Shown: positions 1 through 5,796 of the stretch, one piece after another
How positions within the stretch are numbered: position 1 is the first letter of the stretch
How the letters are laid out: each line of letters opens with the position of its first letter
NCBI GenBank assembly: GCA_002394535.1
Contig: DGUG01000208.1
Location: 1 to 9,583 of the forward strand
Length of the DNA: 9,583 bases
Source: Lachnospiraceae bacterium UBA4316
Lineage (GTDB): Bacteria > Bacillota > Clostridia > Lachnospirales > Lachnospiraceae
Reading direction: 5' to 3'
Program-made: the position numbers and the translations under genes
Notes under the pieces: model-generated
The model's database searches: none
What the model saw: only the letters and a program-made list of their open reading frames with translations
What the model was told of the DNA's origin: nothing

Positions 1-1114
1 TTGTGATCCTGCCGATAGCTTCATTGGTGTTAACAACCTGAGCCTTAATACCTGCAACAGCATCCTTAGTTGTGGCAGATGATTTCTCAAGGTTGTTGAT
101 ATATCCGTATGCTTCATTGTTAGCCTGCTGCATCGCGGATGAAGAATTGGAAAGTGTATCTACAGACTCTACAACACTGTTGATGAGGCCGCCCATTTCC
201 ATAACCTGTTCGTTGATGTTCTGGACATTCTGAGCCATTGATGTAGCGCCGTCCGCAAGCTCTGCTATAGCGGAATTGATCTGCTCCGTTGATGAATTGC
301 TCTGCTCGGCAAGCTGTGATACCTCACGTACCTCATCGGCAAGCTTTGTGGCATCATCTTTGATGCCTCCGAGCATATGCTTAATGCTTGCCTGTAATTC
401 ACGGTATGACTGGATCAGGCTGTATGTTTCTGCAACGTGTGACACACTCTCATTCTCCGCCGTAAGGTCACCCTTTGCGATGGTCTCAAGGCTTGACGCT
501 GTAGCTCTAAGGGGACCGGAGATCTTCTTCGACAGCAGAACGACTATCACAACGAAAACAGCAATAAGAAAGAGTCCCACAATAACCGCTACCAGGATGA
601 TATGATTTCTTGCAGCCACAATATCGGCTCTCGGGGTTCCGGCAAATGACATACCTATTACCTTGCCCTGTCCATCCACAAGAGGCATATATACAACATA
701 GTAATCCTTGCCGGCAACCTTAGTATTGTTATTAATAAAGTTCTTACCCGAACTAACCGTAGGCCATATACCTTCCGCAGCCTGGGTTCCTTCATTTCTC
801 TCACCCTTATCGTTTAAGACTGATGTGCAGAATCTGGTATCTCCAATGAAAACGGTCAGATCCACATCATAAGGCTTCAGACAGTCGATATAATCGGAAT
901 CATAAGTAACCTCTGTTGCTCCCTCCTTGAGTTCGAACTCGGAATAATCCTTTAATCCCTGAGCCGCAACAAGCAGCTGATCCTCAACCTTCTGCTCCAT
1001 GTTGTTGGTCAGAAGAATTACCGATATGATCAGTATTACCAAAGCGGTAACACACATCGGAACCATGCTGAAGAGCAGCAACATTTTGTTCATGTTAAAT
1101 CCATTCTTCTTCAT
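1..1114 (-). CDS. Methyl-accepting chemotaxis protein, N-terminal 371 residues (3' end outside the window)
   Basis: This is a membrane chemoreceptor that senses a ligand outside the cell and signals through CheA/CheW to the flagellar motor. The visible part has a short basic N-terminus, a first membrane segment at about residues 11-36, an extracellular sensor at about 37-170, a second membrane segment at about 171-194, a HAMP domain from about 195 (KKISGPLRATASSLETIAKG), and then the start of the cytoplasmic coiled-coil signalling domain, rich in heptads and Ala/Ser/Gln/Glu. The sensor, with FIGDTRFCTSVLNDKGERN followed by YVVYMPLVDGQGKVIGM, resembles a single Cache domain of the sCache_3 type; that subclass is inferred. 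The conserved signalling hairpin lies beyond the window edge. The ATG at 1114 is preceded by AAGGAG at a spacing of 12. A downstream ATG at 1093 is possible but has no better site. It is divergent from holA. The ligand cannot be told from the sequence. Confidence 0.95.
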   Translation of the reverse strand, partial: MKKNGFNMNKMLLLFSMVPMCVTALVILIISVILLTNNMEQKVEDQLLVAAQGLKDYSEFELKEGATEVTYDSDYIDCLKPYDVDLTVFIGDTRFCTSVLNDKGERNEGTQAAEGIWPTVSSGKNFINNNTKVAGKDYYVVYMPLVDGQGKVIGMSFAGTPRADIVAARNHIILVAVIVGLFLIAVFVVIVVLLSKKISGPLRATASSLETIAKGDLTAENESVSHVAETYSLIQSYRELQASIKHMLGGIKDDATKLADEVREVSQLAEQSNSSTEQINSAIAELADGATSMAQNVQNINEQVMEMGGLINSVVESVDTLSNSSSAMQQANNEAYGYINNLEKSSATTKDAVAGIKAQVVNTNEAIGRIT

Positions 1115-1171
1115 TCTTTTCTTTTACTCCTTCTTATCAATATCTCTTGCATCCTTGCATAGTAGTTCCCC

Positions 1172-1200
1172 TACATTTTGTATTTTATCACGAAAATGTA
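1172..1200. repeat. Inverted repeat TACATTTT-N13-AAAATGTA over the mcp -10 region
   Basis: Two perfect 8-base arms, TACATTTT at 1172-1179 and AAAATGTA at 1193-1200, are separated by 13 bases. The symmetric site spans the candidate -10 box (1182-1187) and the predicted start point of the chemoreceptor gene. This placement would suit a repressor operator. It could also form a hairpin in the leader or be a chance AT-rich palindrome. No regulator family is assigned. Confidence 0.35.
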
Positions 1201-1211
1201 CCTTATAACAA
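1182..1211 (-). promoter_or_regulatory. Candidate sigma-A promoter for the chemoreceptor gene
   Basis: Read on the minus strand, TTGTTA (1211-1206) is followed after 18 bases by TAAAAT (1187-1182). The TG two positions upstream gives the extended -10 form TGATAAAAT. Transcription would begin near 1175, leaving a leader of about 60 bases before the ATG. I looked for a motility sigma factor (sigma-D type) site with CCGATA and found none in this intergenic region, which is somewhat unexpected for a chemotaxis gene. The region is AT-rich, so a chance match is possible. Confidence 0.42.
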
Positions 1212-1262
1212 CTATTATTTCGTCACATTTATACTGTTTTTTAACTATTAATTATCATTATT

Positions 1263-1291
1263 GTGTCAAAAGGGACGGTTCTTTTTGACAC
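1263..1291. repeat. Palindromic element GTGTCAAAA / GGGACGGTTCT loop / TTTTGACAC
   Basis: Perfect 9-base arms, GTGTCAAAA (1263-1271) and TTTTGACAC (1283-1291), flank an 11-base centre GGGACGGTTCT. From memory, very similar sequences (TGTCAAAA, a GGGACGGTTC-like core, TTTTGACA) occur as dispersed, hairpin-forming intergenic repeats in many clostridial and other genomes. I cannot verify this here. It lies immediately upstream of the holA -10 box, with its right arm ending four bases before the extended TG. The TTGACA inside the right arm (1285-1290) is only 8 bases from the TATAAT, too close to act as its -35. It could be a small non-autonomous mobile repeat, a terminator for leftward read-through, or an operator. 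Confidence 0.6.
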
Positions 1292-1295
1292 CCCA

Positions 1296-1304
1296 TGATA
1301 TAAT
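1296..1304 (+). promoter_or_regulatory. Extended -10 promoter for the holA operon
   Basis: The bases TGATATAAT match the extended -10 consensus TGnTATAAT exactly. Transcription would start near 1311, about 50 bases before the holA ATG at 1363. No good -35 is found at 16-18 bases upstream, where the sequence falls inside the loop of the palindrome at 1263-1291. An extended -10 can work without one. Confidence 0.6.
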
Positions 1305-1362
1305 ATCCCCAAGGTGCACTACTGCTGATCCGGTTTTTTGGGAAAAGCACGGAGAATTATTA

Positions 1363-2349
1363 ATGAAGCAACTCGAAGCTGACATCAAGAATAAAATATA
1401 CAAAAACATATATGTTCTCTATGGTCCCCAGAGTTATAACAGGAAACGCTATGAAAAAGTTCTCGTAAGCCTGTTTGTTGCCAAGGGCGATACAATGAAT
1501 CTTACATATTATTACGGTAAGAAAATCGACATAAAGGAAGTTATTGATCTTGCCCAGACGATGCCCTTTATGGCCGAAAAGAGAGTTATCGTCCTCGAAA
1601 ACACCGAGCTTTTTTCGCATTCATGCGAGGAACTGGCTGACTACATTCCAAACATTTCCGAAACTACATGCCTTATCTTTTCCGAAGACAAGATCGACCT
1701 GCGCCTTCGCCAGACCAAGGCGGCAAAGTCCAAGGGAACGGTAGCCGAATTTGCCGATCTCTCCGATGACGATCTTCGTGATTTTATATTAAAGAGGCTG
1801 TCCCGGGAGCACCGTCAGATTACAGCAAATGCCCTTGAAATGTTTATGCAGCGCTGCGGAGACGATCTGTGGCAGGTATCCGGAGAGCTGGAAAAAATCA
1901 TTTCCTATACCTTCAAAAAGGACGGCATAAGACCCGAAGACGTGGAAGCAGTAATGCCTCCCCTTCCGGAAGACAGGATATTTACAATGATCGATGCCAT
2001 ACTTGATCATGATACAAAAAAAGCCGTGGGTCTGTATGCGGACCTGCTTACACTCAGAAATGAGCCCATATCAATATTATCGCTTATACGCGAGCAGATG
2101 CGACTTATACTTCACGCAATGCAAATGAATGAAGAACACGTTTCCCCAAAGGATATGGCGCAGACACTCGGCATGCGTGAGACGCGGGTAAAAATGGCGT
2201 TGCCCGCCGCAAGAAAGAGTAGTAAAATTGACATAAGACACAAGATTGAGATGTGTGCCGACACTGATGAGCGGATCAAAAGCGGTCTTTTGGATCCGCG
2301 GGTAGGAGTCGAGATGCTTATAGTTGAATTGTGCATAGGAGGATCATAA
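1363..2349 (+). CDS. holA: DNA polymerase III, delta subunit (clamp-loader wrench)
   Basis: The delta subunit opens the beta sliding clamp and, with delta-prime and tau/gamma, loads it on primed DNA in the cytoplasm. The 328-residue product fits the family's usual length of about 330-345. The start shows the typical delta opening NIYVLYGPQSYNRKRYEK (residues 15-32). MPFMAEKRVIVLEN (67-80) corresponds to the conserved segment of the N-terminal AAA-like fold. The helical middle domain includes DLWQVSGELEKIISYT (168-183), and the C-terminal collar region begins near 201 with EDRIFTMIDAI and IREQMRLIL. The ATG at 1363 has GGAG at 1351-1354, and the delta homology begins here. The frame is open further upstream to a TTG at 1261, but that part would be read through the palindrome and the promoter. 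It is the first gene of an operon, and its TAA shares one base with the next ATG. Confidence 0.95.
   Translation: MKQLEADIKNKIYKNIYVLYGPQSYNRKRYEKVLVSLFVAKGDTMNLTYYYGKKIDIKEVIDLAQTMPFMAEKRVIVLENTELFSHSCEELADYIPNISETTCLIFSEDKIDLRLRQTKAAKSKGTVAEFADLSDDDLRDFILKRLSREHRQITANALEMFMQRCGDDLWQVSGELEKIISYTFKKDGIRPEDVEAVMPPLPEDRIFTMIDAILDHDTKKAVGLYADLLTLRNEPISILSLIREQMRLILHAMQMNEEHVSPKDMAQTLGMRETRVKMALPAARKSSKIDIRHKIEMCADTDERIKSGLLDPRVGVEMLIVELCIGGS
2337..2342 (+). promoter_or_regulatory. Ribosome binding site of the small acidic gene, inside the holA end
   Basis: AGGAGG at 2337-2342 sits six bases before the ATG at 2349 and encodes the last residues of holA. It decides the start against an in-frame ATG at 2331 that lies upstream of the site, and it points to translational coupling across the TAATG junction. 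Confidence 0.85.
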
Positions 2350-2723
2350 TGGCGGATTTTACTGATTTAACGGAAAAAGTCACCGAGGTCATCAATACTG
2401 TTGCCGATAAGGCTCGTGAATACGGTGAAGTAGCCCGGCTTCAGGCTCTTATCAAAGCCGAGGAAGCCAAGAAACAGGAATACTATTACAAGCTCGGAAA
2501 AAAATACTACGAGATGTACAAAGATGCTCCCGCATCGGATCTTATGGAATATATGGGAAAGCTTGTGGCAGCTGACGAGAAGATAGCGGACTATAAGGAT
2601 GATCTAAAGGCTGCATCCTCAAAAGAGGAGACGGAAGAGTCTGTGAAACCTGAAGATTCTGATACTGCATCTTCTGAAGATTCAGCCCCTGAAGAAGCTC
2701 CTCATCCTGACGAAACGGTATAG
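2349..2723 (+). CDS. Small acidic coiled-coil protein of unknown function
   Basis: I do not recognise a named family, although similar small helical proteins encoded near housekeeping genes are familiar from Lachnospiraceae. The 124-residue product has no signal peptide or membrane segment. Residues 1-88 look like two long amphipathic helices, with KAREYGEVARLQALIKAEEA, then KLGKKYYEMYKD at 49-60, and a second helix DLMEYMGKLVAADEKIADYK. Residues 89-124 form a disordered tail rich in Glu, Asp, Ser and Pro. The tail contains an imperfect internal repeat; CTGAAGATTC recurs at 2650-2659 and 2674-2683, encoding PEDS and SEDS. The gene begins on the final A of the holA TAA, with AGGAGG six bases upstream, so it is almost surely expressed with holA. 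The last 182 bases are antisense to the frame of the leftward SGNH hydrolase. Its role is unknown. Confidence 0.82.
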   Translation: MADFTDLTEKVTEVINTVADKAREYGEVARLQALIKAEEAKKQEYYYKLGKKYYEMYKDAPASDLMEYMGKLVAADEKIADYKDDLKAASSKEETEESVKPEDSDTASSEDSAPEEAPHPDETV

Positions 2724-3579
2724 AATTTTCTTCACGAAGAGCGGCAGCTGCCTGCCGCTCTTCATTTATACGCTCATCACGGCTCTTTTGTTTCTTATTA
2801 TACATCTCATCCATGGTTTTCTCGTAATTGGCCTTTGCGAGAGCCCTTTCCCTTGCGGCAGCCTCAGCCCTTGCCGCATTCATTGCCGCAATATATGCCG
2901 AAATATAAGTCCTCACCGTATCAGCCCATATCCCGTAAGCAGTATTCGTAAGATGACAGCTGCCGTCGGAACAATACCCGGAAGCGAGATACCCGCTCTC
3001 ATCCTTAAGCGGTGTTGAAATGTCTACATAAAACATATTGGGAAACAGGCTGCAATAACTCTCCATATATGAATTGAACAGGGTTATCTTATCATTGCTG
3101 ACATTACTTCCTGGCCTTGTGGGAGTACAGCTTTCGATAAAAATAGTGACCGTGGGATTTTCTGCCAGAATTCCTTCTATATACTGCTGATATTTCTGAC
3201 ATGCTCCCTCACAGGAAGCGTTCCCCACAAGATCATTTGTTCCCATGCAGATAAAGACATATTGTGCGCCACACTGTTTAATGGCATCCTTCGCCCTCAT
3301 GGGGGCACCGGCAAGCTTCGGAATATACCTGCTCATGCCTCTCTCATCCGCGTAAAAAGAATAGCTGACCCTTGTCAGCATCGTCGCACTGCCCAGGGGC
3401 ACTTTGCCCTTCGCATTATTATACATGGTAAGTCCTTCGCCGACGGAATTACCGACAAAAGCGCTCGCCGATAAAAATATATCCACAGGATTTACCGGAA
3501 TCTGCTCCGAACAGTAAACAATGTTCGGCGACATAAGCGCAAGGATCGTCGTAAGAATTGCCAATCTTTTGAATATCAT
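2542..3579 (-). CDS. Secreted SGNH/GDSL-family hydrolase with a helical tail and an antisense-overlapping C-terminus
   Basis: This is probably an exported esterase or lipase-like hydrolase; its substrate is unknown. A signal peptide covers about residues 1-23 (MIFKRLAILTTILALMSPNI). The block I nucleophile is in FVGNSVGEG with Ser45, where Asn replaces the Asp of GDSL. Block III is GTND (113-116). Asp205 and His209 in SDGSCHLTN complete a candidate triad. The mature part carries many cysteines (103, 111, 123, 127, 151, 176, 203, 208), unusual for an exported Firmicute protein. An Ala/Glu/Arg-rich helix follows at about 229-285, then a Gln/Leu/Pro-rich tail (286-345) encoded antisense to the small acidic gene. 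The tail may result from loss of an earlier stop. The ATG at 3579 lies three bases after the amrS stop, with GGGGA inside the amrS end, which implies coupled translation. Confidence 0.88.
   Translation of the reverse strand: MIFKRLAILTTILALMSPNIVYCSEQIPVNPVDIFLSASAFVGNSVGEGLTMYNNAKGKVPLGSATMLTRVSYSFYADERGMSRYIPKLAGAPMRAKDAIKQCGAQYVFICMGTNDLVGNASCEGACQKYQQYIEGILAENPTVTIFIESCTPTRPGSNVSNDKITLFNSYMESYCSLFPNMFYVDISTPLKDESGYLASGYCSDGSCHLTNTAYGIWADTVRTYISAYIAAMNAARAEAAARERALAKANYEKTMDEMYNKKQKSRDERINEERQAAAALREENSIPFRQDEELLQGLNLQKMQYQNLQVSQTLPSPLLRMQPLDHPYSPLSSRQLPQAFPYIP
2736..2763 (+). terminator. Strong hairpin at the convergent gene ends, probable terminator of the holA operon
   Basis: Two perfect 12-base arms, GAAGAGCGGCAG (2736-2747) and CTGCCGCTCTTC (2752-2763), enclose a four-base loop. 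It begins 12 bases after the stop of the small acidic gene. On the plus strand the following bases are only moderately T-rich (ATTTATA), and on the minus strand no T-run follows. Termination is therefore likely for the rightward transcript and doubtful for the leftward one. The same bases are read in frame by the leftward SGNH hydrolase, where they encode EERQAAAALR. Confidence 0.5.
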
Positions 3580-3582
3580 AGT

Positions 3583-4398
3583 CTAAACATTCCCCAAATA
3601 TACATATTTTAATTTCTCTTCCGCCATCTGTTTGAGATCGTACAGGATCTGCAGTTTTGTCGGAGGAACATCCTTCATGTCTCCCGCCGGGAAAAATCTT
3701 GTAATATGAAGCGGAATCAGCCGGTCAAGCGCGGCAATAAAATCTATAATACGCTTAAAATCATCTGTGTCATCATTAAAACCCGGAACTACAAGAGTCG
3801 TAAGTTCCACATGCTTCCCGGCACGATGCGCACTCTCGATGTTTCGCTCTATCAGAGCAATGTCTCCGCCGATAGCCTCATACTTAGATGCAATTCCCGT
3901 TTTCAGGTCTATATTATATGCATCCATATACGGAAGCAGTTCGCAAAAGCGCTGAGAATCAAGCATTCCGTTTGTCACAGATACATTTACGAGGTCATGC
4001 TCTTTTGCAAGTATAGCACAATCCCTTACAAACTCATAGCCTACCAAGGGCTCATTATATGTATAAGCGATTCCGATATTGCCACGCTCCCTTGTACTTA
4101 CAGCTGTATCAACAAGTTCCTGCGCAGTCAGAATATCAGAATCAACATATCCTCTCGAGATCGAATCGTTCTGGCACCACATACAATGCATATTACATCC
4201 ATATGAACCAACGGAGAGGATCTTTGATCCGGGATAAAATCGCGCAAGCGGCTTCTTTTCTATCGGATCAAGAGCAAGGCTCGTTATATGACCGTAATTA
4301 TCGCATACTATGGCGCCGTTACGGCAGCTTCTGGCGTGGCAGATCCCGCTTTTACCTTCCGGAATATCACATTTATGCGAGCAGTTGTTACATATCAT
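3583..4398 (-). CDS. amrS: AmmeMemoRadiSam system radical SAM enzyme
   Basis: This is a radical S-adenosylmethionine enzyme related in architecture to the glycyl-radical activating enzymes. Its product is not established, to my knowledge. The 271-residue chain begins with a cysteine cluster (Cys3, 6, 10, 20, 25, in MICNNCSHKCDIPEGKSGIC) that may bind metal. The SAM-cleaving 4Fe-4S motif is CNMHCMWC (Cys68, 72, 75). Further family features are TYNEPLVGYEF, DAYNIDLKTG and HITRFFPAGDMKDVPPT. It ends at KYVYLGNV. I recall longer homologues continuing with a short tail containing CPxC; that part is absent. The start overlaps the stop of the AmrB-AmrA fusion as ATGA, so the proteins are probably made together. 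Function with AmrA and AmrB is inferred from the well-known co-occurrence of the three. Confidence 0.95.
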   Translation of the reverse strand: MICNNCSHKCDIPEGKSGICHARSCRNGAIVCDNYGHITSLALDPIEKKPLARFYPGSKILSVGSYGCNMHCMWCQNDSISRGYVDSDILTAQELVDTAVSTRERGNIGIAYTYNEPLVGYEFVRDCAILAKEHDLVNVSVTNGMLDSQRFCELLPYMDAYNIDLKTGIASKYEAIGGDIALIERNIESAHRAGKHVELTTLVVPGFNDDTDDFKRIIDFIAALDRLIPLHITRFFPAGDMKDVPPTKLQILYDLKQMAEEKLKYVYLGNV

Positions 4399-5708
4399 GT
4401 ATGTCTTTCCACCGTAAATCTTTCTATCTCAATATCCTCTCCGGGAGCTATCCCCCCTTTTCGGGATGCAATATCTATCTGTTCCTGAACGGAATCAACT
4501 CCTTCAAGGTTAGGAAGCAGGAGGCCGCGGCGTCGCCCCGCGCTCACTATCACCCCGTATCTCTTCTCGTCAAGTTCCGAAACCTTTGCCGGTGTCGGCG
4601 TTCCCATAACATCCACCGTATAATCAAGTTCCGAAAGCTCCTCTGCACTTACCGGCGAAAATCGCGGGTCATTCGTTCCGGCACTTATGGCAAGAGCACA
4701 GGTCTCCTCGAGAGTATTGTCATATGACGGAAGAATTGTTCCGATGCATCCCCGAAGCTGACCTGCCTTCTTAATGCACACAAATACCCCGGCCTTCTCC
4801 CTTGTAAAGAAATCCGGAAACTCCTCTGTATCTTCCGGCTCCAGCTGTCTGCCCTCACGAACATATTTCTCAAGTGACTTTTTTGCAAGTCTGACGTACC
4901 AGTTTTCACATTCGAAAATACAAATACCGTATCCTACCCCGAATACTCCTTCATAAGAGAGGAAATCGGATGTTATTTTATAATCCTGAAGAGCCCCTGC
5001 AAGCATTACAAAACCGGGATATCCGCAGTTTGCCGAACGGTCGTTGACAGTCTTGTCAATATCTGCGAATTTGTCGAGATTTCCGCTTTTCATAACATCC
5101 GTTACTAATCTGTCAAACTCCGGTCCCTCCTTAATAAATCCGTATGGGCCGTCCTCCTTGAGCTTATGCGACAGATCTCCGCTGGCAATTATGACAGCAC
5201 GTCTTCCGATATGGGCTACCGCTCTCTCTATCAGGTATCCCATATCATACAGTACATCATCCTGCAGCATTGACGGAGCTATTCGGAGGATTTTATATGG
5301 TGAGGTTTGGGGCATTCCGTATTTTCGGTTTACATAATATAGTGGAACGAAAGTTCCGTGATCTACATCCTGTGCCCCCTCTTCCGAATAAACAACCGGT
5401 ATATCGAATTCATTGCAAAGTCCCACTATCTCTTCTGCAAGTTCAGTATCATAAGGAAAATAAACATCGGGCTTAGGAGCGCCAAATCTTGCGAGATTAC
5501 CTTCTCCGCCCGAACCCTTCGCAATATAAAAAGCGTCGCGGTACATGATATTATGGGGAGAGATTATAACTATCGTCTCCGGATCGTATTCTGCAATATC
5601 AGCCGCAACTTTATCAAAAGCTTCTTCCGTAGCTTCTATTTTGTGTATTTCCTCACCGCCGACTTCGGGTACCGCAATAGGCGGATGCGGAAGTATGTAC
5701 GCTCTCAT
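4395..5708 (-). CDS. amrB/amrA: AmmeMemoRadiSam system AmrB (MEMO-like) and AmrA (AMMECR1-like) fusion protein
   Basis: The 437-residue protein joins two widely conserved domains of unclear function. Residues 1-265 are the MEMO domain, structurally related to class III extradiol dioxygenases. Candidate metal-site histidines are in LPHPPIAVPE (His8), ISPHNIMYRD (His52), DVDHGTFVPLY (His117) and ASGDLSHKL (His181). Residues 266-437 are the AMMECR1 domain, with its signature LRGCIGT (318-324), then NDPRFSPV (346-353) and GRRRGLLLPNLEGVDS (391-406). The two parts are separate genes in many genomes and fused in some clostridia. The ATG at 5708 has AGGAG ten bases upstream and begins directly with the MEMO sequence. 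An in-frame ATG at 5735 is rejected because it lies inside the -10 box. This is the first gene of a three-gene operon. Cytoplasmic; no signal peptide. Confidence 0.95.
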   Translation of the reverse strand: MRAYILPHPPIAVPEVGGEEIHKIEATEEAFDKVAADIAEYDPETIVIISPHNIMYRDAFYIAKGSGGEGNLARFGAPKPDVYFPYDTELAEEIVGLCNEFDIPVVYSEEGAQDVDHGTFVPLYYVNRKYGMPQTSPYKILRIAPSMLQDDVLYDMGYLIERAVAHIGRRAVIIASGDLSHKLKEDGPYGFIKEGPEFDRLVTDVMKSGNLDKFADIDKTVNDRSANCGYPGFVMLAGALQDYKITSDFLSYEGVFGVGYGICIFECENWYVRLAKKSLEKYVREGRQLEPEDTEEFPDFFTREKAGVFVCIKKAGQLRGCIGTILPSYDNTLEETCALAISAGTNDPRFSPVSAEELSELDYTVDVMGTPTPAKVSELDEKRYGVIVSAGRRRGLLLPNLEGVDSVQEQIDIASRKGGIAPGEDIEIERFTVERHT

Positions 5709-5733
5709 ATGATTTCTTCTCCTGCCTTTCGTC

Positions 5734-5739
5734 ATTATA
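5734..5739 (-). promoter_or_regulatory. -10 box of the amr operon promoter
   Basis: On the minus strand the bases read TATAAT, a perfect -10. The -35 is poor: GTCTTA at 17 bases (5762-5757), or TTGTCT at 19. Transcription would start near 5727, giving a leader of about 19 bases that just contains the ribosome site. The -35 region abuts the T-run of the preceding terminator, so terminator and promoter are packed back to back. Confidence 0.6.
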
Positions 5740-5763
5740 ATTTCGCTTCACTCGACTAAGACA

Positions 5764-5796
5764 AAAAAGAAGACGCGTTAAGCGCGTCTTCTTTTT
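5764..5796 (-). terminator. Rho-independent terminator of the J-domain gene, overlapping its coding end
   Basis: Fourteen-base arms (5764-5777 and 5783-5796) with a CGCG core pair perfectly around a five-base loop. A T-run follows the GC-rich core on both strands, so it may act in both directions, though only the minus-strand gene ends here. The stop codon of the J-domain gene (5780-5778) lies in the loop, and its last codons form one arm. Confidence 0.9.

Noticed and set aside
276..605. Rightward open frame of 109 codons inside the chemoreceptor gene
   Set aside because: It is antisense to the HAMP and signalling regions of a clear chemoreceptor, and its Ser/Thr-rich composition is typical of such shadows.
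1285..1304. TTGACA (1285-1290) plus TATAAT (1299-1304) as a classical promoter
   Set aside because: The spacing is 8 bases, far below the 16-18 required. The TATAAT is better explained as an extended -10.
1261..1362. N-terminal extension of holA from a TTG at 1261
   Set aside because: It would be translated from the palindrome and across the -10 box, has no ribosome site, and adds sequence before the point where the delta-subunit fold begins. The ATG at 1363 has GGAG upstream.
3706..4727. Long rightward open frames (166 and 222 codons) opposite amrS and the amrB-amrA end
   Set aside because: They are antisense to strongly recognisable proteins, have no ribosome sites at their starts, and encode no recognisable domain.
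5709..5735. Start of the AmrB-AmrA fusion at the ATG at 5735
   Set aside because: This ATG lies within the TATAAT of the operon promoter and lacks a ribosome site. The ATG at 5708 has AGGAG and starts directly with conserved MEMO sequence.
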